DNA from: Candidatus Nomurabacteria bacterium
GTDB taxonomy: Bacteria; Patescibacteriota; Minisyncoccia; Phycocordibacterales; UBA10002
Direction of reading: 5' to 3'
DNA length: 64,000 bases
NCBI GenBank assembly: GCA_943349725.1
Contig: CALQZP010000001.1
Coordinates: 1-64,000, forward strand
Made by a program: the position numbers and the translations under genes
Part shown: piece by piece, positions 1 through 7,156 of the stretch
How the letters are laid out: every line of letters begins with the position of its first letter
Position numbering within the stretch: the stretch's first letter is position 1
The notes under the pieces: model-generated
The model's database searches: none
The model's input: only the letters and a program-made list of their open reading frames with translations
What the model was told of the DNA's origin: nothing

Positions 1-27
1 AACCGAACGCCTAGGCGTTCGGTTTTG
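1..27 (+). terminator. Palindromic terminator at window edge
   Basis: Perfect palindrome with 11-bp arms (AACCGAACGCC / GGCGTTCGGTT) followed by TTTT on the + strand. It can end a plus-strand transcript entering from outside the window and, read the other way, the DUF378 gene at 50..274. Whether a T-run follows on the minus strand lies outside the window. Confidence 0.7.
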
Positions 28-49
28 TGTTCGACAAACCGAGGAATGA

Positions 50-274
50 TTACATTCCTGCAGGAGCCGACGTAGATACGTCGCACGCCTTGCAAGACTT
101 CTTGTGTGTAGCGATCTCAACAACCGCAGCGAGACCGACGAGAATAAAGACGACATTCGCGATACTCTCACCTAAAAATTTGGTGACGACATCACCGACT
201 CCCGCGCCGACAAGCCCCCAATTGAGGCCACCGACAACGAGAAGAATAAAAGAAACGATATGTACTGCTTTCAT
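50..274 (-). CDS. DUF378 family small membrane protein
   Basis: About 74 residues. Two hydrophobic segments (roughly 3-25 and 37-57) enclose the family hallmark GGLNWGLVG, typical of DUF378/YuzA-like inner-membrane proteins of unknown function. The C-terminal tail carries two Cys (KKSCKACDV) and would be soluble. I chose the ATG at 274 (MKAVHIV), because family members begin right before the first helix; an in-frame GTG at 286 would add four residues. It stands alone, with a palindromic terminator downstream. The family assignment is confident; the biological role is not known. Confidence 0.8.
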   Translation of the reverse strand: MKAVHIVSFILLVVGGLNWGLVGAGVGDVVTKFLGESIANVVFILVGLAAVVEIATHKKSCKACDVSTSAPAGM

Positions 275-692
275 AAAGCTCGACACGAATCTACAAATAA
301 AGACTCGAATGACACTAATAAAATGATTTCACTTCTATTCGTGTAATTCGTTCTTTCATTCGTATTATTAGTGTCGTGTTAACGAAGTTTACTAATAATT
401 GACCTTTGGCTATAAGTGTAACACCACGCCACATTACAACCTAGTAAGATATCAACAGGTGGAACGAACCAATAGATACCGCTACAGTTTTTAGTCTCTA
501 AATGAGATATGCCTCCGGTAGGAAGTTCGACCCTTACCCTCCTCCGCACAAGGCTACGGACGGGCAAGCAGGGTCAGTACCCCAATTGGTTTTTCTGTTC
601 GTGAATACACTCCAGAAAAAGCTCAATCGGGCTTCGATTCCTACACGGAAGCGTCCCACGCTTCCTCTCGGTGCTTCTTCGCTTCGCTCAAA
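275..692. other. Gene-free spacer with inverted repeats
   Basis: No convincing gene. Short open frames here have no family resemblance or start signals. The left part (about 284-372) is an AT-rich imperfect inverted repeat built on CGAATGACACTAATAA and its complement around 345-372, of the same kind found in several other spacers and inside yebC. The right part holds one copy of a 32-nt hairpin repeat (537..568) described separately. Confidence 0.5.
537..568 (-). repeat. 32-nt TCCGTAG-hairpin repeat, copy A
   Basis: Read on the minus strand it is CTTGCCCG + TCCGTA-GCCTTG-TGCGGA + GGAGGG. The TCCGTA/TGCGGA stem (one G-U pair) is capped by a 6-nt loop and followed by a purine-rich GGAGGG. Two further copies lie at 34667..34698 and 34742..34773 on the plus strand, with changes in stem and loop. 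Confidence 0.6.
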
Positions 693-764
693 TCCCCTTG
701 GTAGGAATCGAACCTACATCAATGCCTTAGAAGAGCACTGCTCTATCCATTGAGCTACAAAGGG
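693..764 (-). tRNA. tRNA-Arg (anticodon UCU)
   Basis: Full cloverleaf on the minus strand. The acceptor stem is CCCTTTG/CAAGGGG with discriminator A. The D-arm contains AATGGATAGA, the anticodon loop CTTCTAA gives UCU, and the T-arm has the GTTCGATTC loop. It reads AGA/AGG. The CCA end is not encoded, unlike in the tRNA-Arg at 7010. Confidence 0.93.
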
Positions 765-807
765 TACACTATAAACCTACAATACATGGGGAAGAAAAGG
801 AAATGAG

Positions 808-1167
808 TTACTTCTTTGACTTACTACTCGGTACAAACGGGTCAACGGTGGGGAGGGCGTCTCGCTTCAGCGCGTCAAATCCTTCTTGCTTATCGGCGAA
901 ATAGGAAATCGTTTTTTCAAGTTGAAATTTATCGAGCGTCTTCACCACGACAGGTTCCTTCTTGTCCACCAAGAAAATCTCACCTTTGTCTATTTTCCCG
1001 TACATAAAGACACTGACACTTACGGCAATGACACACAGAATGAGGAAGCCGAAAAAAAGAATTTCCCAATCCGCTCCCGCACCGTGTCCGAACGACAACG
1101 ACCCACGCTTCGCCCCTCCTCGGGTAAAGATACATTTCAGCGATAAAGGTTGTTTAAGAAGAGACAT
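808..1167 (-). CDS. Single-TM protein, last gene of type IV pilus operon
   Basis: 119 residues. A Gly/Arg-rich basic N-terminus (1-30) precedes one strong transmembrane segment at about 34-56 and a charged soluble C-terminal half ending in a Ser/Lys tail. I see no recognisable domain. It starts 1 nt after the pilO-like stop, so it is translationally coupled to the pilM-pilN-pilO set. By position it could replace PilP or be another inner-membrane platform component, but there is no PilP lipobox or beta-domain motif, so that is inference. The tRNA-Arg follows 43 nt downstream in the same direction. Confidence 0.65.
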   Translation of the reverse strand: MSLLKQPLSLKCIFTRGGAKRGSLSFGHGAGADWEILFFGFLILCVIAVSVSVFMYGKIDKGEIFLVDKKEPVVVKTLDKFQLEKTISYFADKQEGFDALKRDALPTVDPFVPSSKSKK

Positions 1168-1168
1168 A

Positions 1169-1708
1169 TTATTTCATCTTAAGTACTGAGAGGGTCACCG
1201 TACTGCTCCAAGGGCCTTCTCCCTCTCTTTCCGCCCTGGCTATCACGAGCTGTTTTACCTTTGCCTCGAGGGGTAGGAGTTCCAGCAATCCTATATACCT
1301 CACCACCCCTGCCCAGGTGCCTACCACCTTGAGTGTCAGGTGTAGTTCCTCAATACCCACCTGCGTCAGTTCACCCTTCGTAACCGACTCTATAGACACC
1401 TTCACCCCTCTCTCTTCCCCCGTCCGTTCCAGGAGTTCAAAGAACGAAACCGCTTCCTCTTTGCCTACAATATACTTCTGGATTTTCTCGCGAAACTGCG
1501 CGGTCTCGGCGACGAGTGTCTTCCGAGAATGCTTCGCACTTTCTGCGGTAGATTCGGCATCAATATCATTTACTATTTTAGAAGCATGTTCATTTTTTGT
1601 TTTGACCGAAACAAACAGAAATCCATAGCACCCAATCGCTACGCTATTTAACAGTAGCATGACGAGAAGTAACTCTTTATTTTTCCGACTAAACGTGTGT
1701 AGGTTCAT
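1169..1708 (-). CDS. pilO: PilO-like type IV pilus assembly protein
   Basis: 179 residues with the bitopic layout of PilO: a short cytoplasmic N-terminus rich in Lys/Arg, a TM helix at about 12-34, a coiled-coil-prone stretch at about 40-95, then a compact alpha/beta domain at about 100-179. In known systems PilO pairs with PilN in the inner membrane and aligns the pilus machine. The assignment rests mainly on architecture and on the gene order pilM-pilN-pilO; primary sequence is weakly conserved in this family. The pilN-like gene ends 8 nt before it and the next gene begins 1 nt after it. Confidence 0.7.
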   Translation of the reverse strand: MNLHTFSRKNKELLLVMLLLNSVAIGCYGFLFVSVKTKNEHASKIVNDIDAESTAESAKHSRKTLVAETAQFREKIQKYIVGKEEAVSFFELLERTGEERGVKVSIESVTKGELTQVGIEELHLTLKVVGTWAGVVRYIGLLELLPLEAKVKQLVIARAEREGEGPWSSTVTLSVLKMK

Positions 1709-1716
1709 ACTCGTGA

Positions 1717-2256
1717 CTAGAAAACACCAACTGTCTTTATGCTAAATTCAATATCACTATCCTTGGCAAAATGAGAGATAGGTACATCAACCCCCTCAAA
1801 CAGCCTGCTCTCCTCAAGTGCTTTGACAAAGGCGAGGAGCGCCGCGCGGTCCTTGGCTCCCCCTCCGATATCAACAGATCGCTTCCCCCCATCCACCTTT
1901 GCAAAAGAAAAGCTTTGGAGTGACACGGCATCGGTTTTAAGCGCAACTATCATAAGTACTACTTCGTAGAGAAGCTTTTTGGGGGACTCGTGTGGCAGAA
2001 GAGAAAGCGCAGATTTAGCCTCAAGAAGCACCTTATCAAGTTCATCCGCGTTTCCGTTATTCGAGCTCTTTGAGAGCGCTTCGAAACGACGGGTGGCCGA
2101 TTCTTCCCTCTGTGAAGAAAGGAGCAGTGAGGGAACCAGCGTGACTGAAGCAATCAAGAGGGTGACGAAAGAAAGACCAAGCGCCACAATGCCGATTCGT
2201 ATCCGATACTCTCGTCGGAGTATTTTCTTTTCAAGTTGTGGGAGTAGATTAAACAT
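1717..2256 (-). CDS. pilN: PilN-like fimbrial assembly protein
   Basis: 179 residues. The N-terminal motif MFNLLPQLEKK (PilN proteins usually begin with a short 'xxNLLP' motif that docks into PilM) is followed by a basic patch and one TM helix at about 22-46. After that come a coiled-coil segment (50-90) and a ferredoxin-like C-terminal domain. The NLLP motif directly downstream of a pilM gene is the strongest evidence. It is separated from pilM by 68 nt and from pilO by 8 nt. The product should sit in the inner membrane and bridge cytoplasmic PilM to PilO. Confidence 0.8.
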   Translation of the reverse strand: MFNLLPQLEKKILRREYRIRIGIVALGLSFVTLLIASVTLVPSLLLSSQREESATRRFEALSKSSNNGNADELDKVLLEAKSALSLLPHESPKKLLYEVVLMIVALKTDAVSLQSFSFAKVDGGKRSVDIGGGAKDRAALLAFVKALEESRLFEGVDVPISHFAKDSDIEFSIKTVGVF

Positions 2257-2324
2257 AGTAGCTAAACATACGAAACTACGAATTATGCGAATACCGCCTT
2301 TGCACCATTAGTATATTGGTATCC

Positions 2325-3428
2325 TTAATTTTTGGGGAGCGCGAGCCCAATTGCTCCAGCGTAGTCGAGTGATTCATCGAACAAAATCGGCGGAATACCG
2401 TCTTCAAGTGAAAAAACATTGCTCCAGACATTCCCCACCGCGACACTGCTCTGAAGTGACATGCCAAGATATTCGGCAAAACAGGTAAGCCCCGCGTCGC
2501 GACCGGATAAAATAATCTTAGTAATCTTCTTTGTGGGCTCTTCCCCTTGTTCTTTGTGTGAGTCCCAGTAGAGAGAAAGTTTTTGTATCTCATCTTTGAG
2601 AGCCGACACGGCATTCATAAGCGCCATAAACAAATCCTCATGTTTCTTGTGCCGAAATACGGTATGCTCGTTTTTTATTTTTTCGGCCTCTTGCAGACTT
2701 ATGGACAGATGCTTTGAAATGGCTTCCGTAATATGCACACCTCCAATCGCAACCGTAGACGTGAACTGCACCACCTCGTGACTGACGATAAACAGGCCGG
2801 TCTTTTGTGCTCCAAAATTAACAATCATATAGGTATCGCCGTCACCCCTTGTAATGACTGAACGAGCAATGGCCTGTGCCTCGATTTCAAACGAAAGTGG
2901 TATAAGGTCTGCTGAGTTAAGAAGTTCCAGGTAGGTTTCAACCACTTTACTGGGAAAAACGGTCATAGCGACATCAAGATGAACGGGTGCCTCATGTTCC
3001 GGAGGAGTCAGGACAGCATAATCAAAAACAGCTTCATGCGCGGAGACGGGAGCACTCTCTTCAATCTTGAACTCAAGAGCACCGCGCATTTCCTTTCGAG
3101 GGACATTGGGAATCTGTGTTCTAAAAAGATAGGCTTTCTCTTCGGGAAGTGAGACGTTCACAAAATCTAAATTGAGCGCATTCTTCAACTTCCGCAACTC
3201 TTCAATGACGGCGTCCCTATTGTTCACATATCCTTCTGAAATACTGCCGGGTGGAAGCAATCGCCGAGCATAGCGCCCGAGGGTGAGCCCGCGGTGGTGA
3301 CGAACAAGTTCCACTGCCGACAGAGCGCTATCGGAAATATCCAACCCAACTACCGGCATCTCAAGAAATCTTGGGGTGGGGAAAAATTGGCTGAAAAAGC
3401 GTTGTTTAAACCCTACCGTTTCATGCAT
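2325..3428 (-). CDS. pilM: PilM-like actin-fold pilus assembly ATPase
   Basis: 367 residues. It has the actin/FtsA-like signature set: phosphate-1 motif VGLDISDSALSAVEL near residue 27, the 'LP..KAYLFRTQIP' region near 92-110, phosphate-2 motif MIVNFGAQKTGLFIV near 200, and an adenosine motif ILSGRDAGL near 308. PilM is a cytoplasmic ATP-binding protein that binds the N-terminal peptide of PilN and organises the pilus platform. It is the first gene of the minus-strand pilus operon. The matching secretion ATPase pilB lies far away at 30301. An AGTATA block about 12 nt upstream of the ATG is a plausible -10 element on the minus strand. Confidence 0.87.
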   Translation of the reverse strand: MHETVGFKQRFFSQFFPTPRFLEMPVVGLDISDSALSAVELVRHHRGLTLGRYARRLLPPGSISEGYVNNRDAVIEELRKLKNALNLDFVNVSLPEEKAYLFRTQIPNVPRKEMRGALEFKIEESAPVSAHEAVFDYAVLTPPEHEAPVHLDVAMTVFPSKVVETYLELLNSADLIPLSFEIEAQAIARSVITRGDGDTYMIVNFGAQKTGLFIVSHEVVQFTSTVAIGGVHITEAISKHLSISLQEAEKIKNEHTVFRHKKHEDLFMALMNAVSALKDEIQKLSLYWDSHKEQGEEPTKKITKIILSGRDAGLTCFAEYLGMSLQSSVAVGNVWSNVFSLEDGIPPILFDESLDYAGAIGLALPKN

Positions 3429-3446
3429 GATACTAACTAGTATACC

Positions 3447-4052
3447 TCACTTTGGTTCATTTCTTTTCTGTTTTATCCACTCCCAAATTATCGGGATGAA
3501 GGAGAGCACGATGATACCGAGTACAATCGGCAATAGATAACGGTCAATGCTTGGAATGACCCTCCCTAGGCCAAACCCGAGAAAGATAAGGAGTGTAGAC
3601 CACACGACACCACCTATCACATTGAATGAAAGAAAGGTTCGATATTCCATCCGCCCAATACCTGCGAGTATGGGAGCAAACGTGCGGATAATGGGAACAA
3701 AGCGTGCGAGAATAATCGTCTTCTTGCCATGCTTCGCGTAAAAAGCTTCCGTTTTATGTAAATGTTCCTTTCGGAAGAAGAAGGAATCCTCCTTGGTGAA
3801 GAGTTTGAGACCGATATGCTTTCCGAAGGCGTAGCCGACACTATCCCCCACGATAGCGCATACCGTCACCCCAAGCCAAAGTACGACGACGTTAAAATGT
3901 CCTTGTGACGCGAGAAGTCCCGCAGTAAAGAGCAGTGAGTCGCCCGGGAGGAAAAATCCGAAGAAGAGCCCCGACTCGGCAAAGACAATGGCGAACACCC
4001 CCACGAGTCCGAGGGTGGTGATGAGAAAGGCAGGATCGAGCCAATGTAGCAT
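3447..4052 (-). CDS. DedA family membrane protein
   Basis: 201 residues, typical DedA length. Visible family motifs are the N-terminal FAESGLFFGFFLPGDSLL (the E...G...PGE/D-type re-entrant loop), GDSVGYAFGKHIG, and the characteristic F.R..P..R with G near 115-135 (ARFVPIIRTFAPILAG), followed by FL..N..GG..W. DedA proteins are polytopic and act in membrane homeostasis, probably as lipid flippases for undecaprenyl phosphate or phospholipids. The gene ends 19 nt before the pilM start region and may share its transcript, though no functional link to pili is implied. Confidence 0.9.
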   Translation of the reverse strand: MLHWLDPAFLITTLGLVGVFAIVFAESGLFFGFFLPGDSLLFTAGLLASQGHFNVVVLWLGVTVCAIVGDSVGYAFGKHIGLKLFTKEDSFFFRKEHLHKTEAFYAKHGKKTIILARFVPIIRTFAPILAGIGRMEYRTFLSFNVIGGVVWSTLLIFLGFGLGRVIPSIDRYLLPIVLGIIVLSFIPIIWEWIKQKRNEPK

Positions 4053-4065
4053 AGGGAGTGAACTC

Positions 4066-4139
4066 AGAATTAAGAATTAAGAATTAAGAATTAAGCAAGA
4101 TTAGTTAACCCATAATTCAGTATTCATACTTCATAATTC
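4066..4139. repeat. AATTAAG tandem repeat spacer
   Basis: Tandem GAATTAA(GAATTAA)n units are followed by an ATTCATACTTCATAATTCAT-type tract. Read together they form an imperfect inverted repeat between the DedA gene and the tRNA-binding protein. The same AATTAAG / TTCATAATTC pairing recurs at about 30166-30245 and 50553-50635. Confidence 0.6.
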
Positions 4140-4144
4140 ATGCG

Positions 4145-4615
4145 CTATTTAGCGCGGGTGCCTTCCGGTATCTCCCCGTTCGGTTCCAGAATTGAAAACT
4201 TGCCATCTTCCGTGGAGACTGCGAAGAGCATTCCGTTTGATTCCAAACCTCGAATCATTCGCGGTTCAAGATTCGTGACGAACATACACTTCTTTCCCAC
4301 AAGCACCTGTATGTCGGGAAAGTAGAGCGCAATCCCCGAAATAATCTGCCGAACATCCCGCGTTTGTTTCCCCTCCTCAGATGAGGAGGGGTGGCCGAAG
4401 GCCGGGGTGGTGGGAGCTAAGAAGGGGGGAATCGGGGTGGTGTCTGATTCTCCCTTTTCTAAAGGGAGCACCGCTTTCTGAAGCGTGGAGGGATTTTGCT
4501 TCAGCCCAAAATCCACGCTCAATTTCAAAAGCTTATCCGTCTCCGGCACTTTCTCAACCGAGAGTATCTTCCCCACCGTTATCTCCACCTTTTTGAAATC
4601 GTCAAATGTGATCAT
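4145..4615 (-). CDS. tRNA-binding domain protein (MetRS C-terminal/CsaA-like)
   Basis: About 156 residues; start chosen at MITFDDFKKVEITVG, which matches the family start. It is an OB-fold tRNA-binding domain like the C-terminal dimerisation/tRNA-binding module of bacterial MetRS or stand-alone Trbp111. Signature blocks are KVEITVGKILSVEKVPETDKLLKL, then GIALYFPDIQVLVGKKCMFVTNLEPR and GMLFAVSTEDGKFSILEPNGEIPEGTR. Between the two halves, where the family has a short loop, lie about 45 extra residues rich in Pro, Ser, Thr and Gly encoded by a palindromic repeat (4372..4502). The reading frame stays open through it. Function in the tRNA cycle is inferred from the fold. Confidence 0.85.
   Translation of the reverse strand: MITFDDFKKVEITVGKILSVEKVPETDKLLKLSVDFGLKQNPSTLQKAVLPLEKGESDTTPIPPFLAPTTPAFGHPSSSEEGKQTRDVRQIISGIALYFPDIQVLVGKKCMFVTNLEPRMIRGLESNGMLFAVSTEDGKFSILEPNGEIPEGTRAK
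4372..4502 (+). repeat. Palindromic element inside the tRNA-binding gene
   Basis: Two hairpins in tandem: CCCTCCTC-AGAT-GAGGAGGG near the left end and CTCCCTTTTCTAAAGGGAG near 4462-4480. The latter is followed by GCACCG...GTGGAGGGATTTTGC. The right half aligns with the elements at 13921..14014 and in ruvC (48876..48932). The host gene reads through it in frame, adding a flexible loop. Confidence 0.75.
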
Positions 4616-4746
4616 ACCAATATACAAACAATACTAACGATACGAACATTACGAAATTAATACGAACAAGACAAATCTCCCTTTCGCAAGTTTGCACAGA
4701 GTTCGTATTATTTGTATCTTTCGTAACATTCGTATGTTGGTATTAT
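4616..4746. repeat. Imperfect AT-rich inverted-repeat spacer
   Basis: The left arm has ACCAATATACAAACAATAC followed by ACGATACGAACATTACG. The right arm (about 4701-4744) is its approximate complement, GTTCGTATTATTTGTATC then CGTATGTTGGTATT. A large imperfect stem could form between the tRNA-binding gene and the end of ruvX, plausibly acting as a terminator. Confidence 0.6.
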
Positions 4747-5162
4747 CTAATTCTATCCAAATAACTCTGTAAAATAATCGCTGCGGCGGATGCATCGAGC
4801 ATACCGCTCTCCTTGGGTGCATTTCCTCCCCTGCTCGCTTCAGGACGGCGGGCATAGTTTCGTCCAGCCTGAACCGAGGTCAGGAACTCAGGCTCATACT
4901 CTACCTTTTTATGAGTCAGCTTTTCAAGTGCCTGTTTGAACTCATCCGCCGATTTTGCAATAGCGTTGTCCTTTCCGTTGAAGTCCTTTGACTCCCCCAT
5001 GACCACGAGCTTCACCTTCTGCTCCGTTATAATCAGCGCAACTTCGGGCAGAAGCGCTTTGTCGTTCAAAAGTACCTTGTACGGAAACGCGAGTGTACCC
5101 GATTCATCGGAAAGAGCGAGCCCTACTCGCTTTGAACCGAAGTCTATACCGAGATACCGCAT
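4743..5162 (-). CDS. ruvX: Holliday junction resolvase-like RuvX/YqgF
   Basis: About 139 residues, the usual YqgF length. The N-terminal RNase H-fold motif MRYLGIDFGSKRVGLALSD carries the first catalytic Asp, VVMGESKDFNGKDN is the second block, and the C-terminal LDASAAAIILQSYLDR contains the last acidic residue. The family processes pre-16S rRNA 5' ends and was first described as a putative resolvase. The start at 5162 is supported by a TATACT -10 hexamer exactly 6 nt upstream, the leaderless pattern seen across this window. The segment RRPEASRGGNAPKESGM before the last motif is slightly longer than usual. Confidence 0.9.
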   Translation of the reverse strand: MRYLGIDFGSKRVGLALSDESGTLAFPYKVLLNDKALLPEVALIITEQKVKLVVMGESKDFNGKDNAIAKSADEFKQALEKLTHKKVEYEPEFLTSVQAGRNYARRPEASRGGNAPKESGMLDASAAAIILQSYLDRIR

Positions 5163-5247
5163 GGAAAGAGTATAGCGCAAAGTGTCGCTCGTGCAATGCA
5201 AAAAGATTGCGAGAGAGCGATTTTCTGCTATTATCGTTCTGTTACGG

Positions 5248-5335
5248 GGAGAGGTGGCAGAGTTGGCCTATCGCACCGCACTTGAAATGCGGAGTCCGGG
5301 AAACCGGACCGTGAGTTCGAATCTCACCCTCTCCG
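5248..5335 (+). tRNA. tRNA-Ser (anticodon UGA)
   Basis: Acceptor GGAGAGG/CCTCTCC with discriminator G, anticodon stem CCGCA/TGCGG around loop CTTGAAA (UGA), and the long variable arm GTCCGGGAAACCGGAC expected for serine tRNAs. The T-arm is GTGAGTTCGAATCTCAC. CCA is not encoded. A protein start codon follows 2 nt downstream. Confidence 0.95.
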
Positions 5336-5337
5336 TT

Positions 5338-5976
5338 ATGCTAAAAGTTAACTGGCAAGATTGGTTCCCAGACAGAAAGTGGAAACCTTTTGCCGTGACA
5401 ATCTTGTTAGGCATTATGGGATCTTTAGTATCTACATTCCTAGCCTTCCAGCATGACCAGAATATCCTTAAATTCACTGCCCGCCCTAGACTTGCTTTTG
5501 ACTTCATAAAATTTGAAGAAAACAATTCATACATAAAAGCAAGACAAACTGAAAAAGGTGCAGAGATCAAATTCCGTTTAGGTATATCGAATAATGGAGA
5601 GTCTTACGCCAGAAACATCACTATACCTTCAGGATACTACAATCAAACAGAAGCTCTACACAACCAAGGTGCGGCTAAACTCATTAATACAATAAGTCCC
5701 GTGTTGATTTCCCCGAGTGGACTTTTTTCTCTTGCTCCTCAAGAAAAAAGGACAGTAGAACTGACTGTTGATGCCCCTCTTTTTGACAAAAGAGCAGCAA
5801 TTGACTTGACTGAAGCAGTCACGAGAAAACTCAATGTGGAATTTCCTTTAGAATTAAAGCTTTCCTATGAATGTGAACCTGAACTAAATTGTGGGATAAA
5901 TCAATTTGATTTATCGTTAGTCTATAGACCTTCATGGGTTGACGTGACTCTTTCGACTCCTGATTCGAACAAATAG
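5338..5976 (+). CDS. Unknown protein with N-terminal TM, abutting tRNA-Ser
   Basis: 212 residues if started at the ATG at 5338; an open frame continues upstream but runs through the tRNA, so that part cannot be used. There is one hydrophobic segment at about 16-38, then a soluble beta-rich domain with no motif I recognise. GAEIKFRLGISNNGESYARNI resembles a CARDB/Ig-like strand pair (inference). Codon use is AT-richer than in the neighbours. The start lies 2 nt after the tRNA discriminator with no room for a ribosome site. This suggests a tRNA-cleaved leaderless message or DNA acquired at the tRNA 3' end. Existence is fairly likely; function is unknown. Confidence 0.6.
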   Translation: MLKVNWQDWFPDRKWKPFAVTILLGIMGSLVSTFLAFQHDQNILKFTARPRLAFDFIKFEENNSYIKARQTEKGAEIKFRLGISNNGESYARNITIPSGYYNQTEALHNQGAAKLINTISPVLISPSGLFSLAPQEKRTVELTVDAPLFDKRAAIDLTEAVTRKLNVEFPLELKLSYECEPELNCGINQFDLSLVYRPSWVDVTLSTPDSNK

Positions 5977-6040
5977 ATTTAGTACCCCCTTTCAAGCTCC
6001 TAATTTCTAAAACCAAACCTCTACGTGGTATGATAGCGGG

Positions 6041-6478
6041 ATGACAACACTGCCTCTCATGCTTATCATCCTCTGCGCGCTCACGGGATTTTCCATCGCG
6101 CTCTATATTCATTTCAAGAAAAAAGAGCCCAAACCTCTTATCTGCCCTATCGGTCACTCCTGTGACCCGGTCGTGCGCAGTGACTACTCTCGGTTTATGT
6201 GTATTCCGGTTGAGTGGCTCGGAATCCTCTACTATTTCCTCGTCCTCCTCGCCTATTTCCTCCTCGCTCTGCACCCTGCCCTGCACACGGAGGCTGTGCA
6301 GGTGTTTCTGCTGGTAGTTTCGGGTCTTGCCTTTCTTTTCTCCGCCTATCTCACCGGCGTGCAAGCCTTCATTCTAAAAGAGTGGTGCTCGTGGTGCCTC
6401 TTTTCCGCAACTCTCTGCGCCATTATCTTCTTTACCACCCTTACTCTTTCGAGTGCCGAGATCATGATGTTTTTTTGA
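6041..6478 (+). CDS. Vitamin K epoxide reductase (VKOR) family protein
   Basis: 145 residues with four to five TM helices. The VKOR pattern is clear: C-P-I-G-H-S-C with seven residues between paired Cys and the Ser following (CDPVVRSDYSRF), IPVEWLGILYY, and the active-site pair CSWC near residue 126. VKOR homologues re-oxidise DsbA-like partners using quinones and so drive disulfide formation in exported proteins. No thioredoxin domain is fused here. The start is set by TATGAT exactly 6 nt before the ATG (leaderless). Cys-rich exported proteins such as the one at 18891 are plausible substrates. Confidence 0.88.
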   Translation: MTTLPLMLIILCALTGFSIALYIHFKKKEPKPLICPIGHSCDPVVRSDYSRFMCIPVEWLGILYYFLVLLAYFLLALHPALHTEAVQVFLLVVSGLAFLFSAYLTGVQAFILKEWCSWCLFSATLCAIIFFTTLTLSSAEIMMFF

Positions 6479-6512
6479 AAATTGGTAATTGAAAATTGAT
6501 AATTTTATCACC

Positions 6513-6971
6513 ATGTCAGTCTCCAAAATAACGTGGCAAGCTTACAATCGCCCGCAAGAGCCTCACGGCCCCGATTGGTACTGGGCGGTCAGTATTATCG
6601 CCCTCTCCATCACGGTGACGGCGATACTCCTTAACAACACACTTTTTGCCGTACTCGTCGTTATTAGCACCGTTTCTCTATTCCTCCGAACCCTTCAAGA
6701 GCCGCGCCTTATCACCTATGAACTTACAAACCGTGGCCTCTGGACCAACAAGACCTTTGAACCCTTTACCACCTTTGAATCATTTTATGTGACCGAACTT
6801 GAACCTACAAAGCTACTGATAAAAGCAAAGGGTTTGACGACCCCCCTTTCGGTTATTCCCCTTATGGAAATTGATCCGGACACCGTTCGCGAGTTCCTCC
6901 AGGACTATCTTGAAGAGGTACTGCTTGAAGAACCCCTCTCAAAAAGAATAATGGAGTACCTTAGGTTTTGA
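6513..6971 (+). CDS. Conserved-looking two-TM protein of unknown function
   Basis: About 152 residues; start taken at MSVSKITWQAYN because the in-frame residues before it come from an AT-rich stutter (AATTGGTAATTGAAAATTG). The N-terminus has aromatic residues (WYWAVSIIALS), then two adjacent TM helices at about 25-62, then a PH-like beta domain (YELTNRGLWTNKTFEPFTTFESF...). This plan matches small membrane proteins seen in many Patescibacteria, but I cannot give it a name. It follows the VKOR gene by 34 nt and may be cotranscribed. Confidence 0.65.
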   Translation: MSVSKITWQAYNRPQEPHGPDWYWAVSIIALSITVTAILLNNTLFAVLVVISTVSLFLRTLQEPRLITYELTNRGLWTNKTFEPFTTFESFYVTELEPTKLLIKAKGLTTPLSVIPLMEIDPDTVREFLQDYLEEVLLEEPLSKRIMEYLRF

Positions 6972-7009
6972 CGAAGAAGCGTTTAACGTGTAGCGTATAG
7001 CGGTTAGTC

Positions 7010-7084
7010 CCTCTTGTCGTTCAATGGATAGGACACTTCCCTGCGAAGGAAGAGATGCAGGTTCGATTCCTGCCAGGAGGACCA
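7010..7084 (+). tRNA. tRNA-Arg (anticodon GCG) with encoded CCA
   Basis: Acceptor CCTCTTG/CAGGAGG, discriminator A and an encoded CCA (7082-7084). The anticodon stem CTTCC/GGAAG holds loop CTGCGAA, so the anticodon is GCG for CGC/CGU codons. Most bacteria use ACG edited to ICG instead. The T-arm is GCAGGTTCGATTCCTGC. Confidence 0.93.
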
Positions 7085-7103
7085 CAAAGACGCCGTTTAA
7101 CGA

Positions 7104-7125
7104 AAAACACCCTTTGGGGTGTTTT
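7104..7125 (+). terminator. Terminator after tRNA-Arg
   Basis: AAAACACC-CTTTG-GGGTGTTTT type hairpin with flanking A and T runs, 20 nt after the tRNA. It is symmetrical enough to serve the converging DUF475 gene as well. Confidence 0.75.
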
Positions 7126-7156
7126 CGCTATCTACAAACCATGTGCCGTACAGACG

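Noticed and set aside
379..567. 62-codon minus-strand frame downstream of the tRNA-Arg
   Set aside because: Contains the 32-nt hairpin repeat, no start signal and no similarity; treated as spacer.
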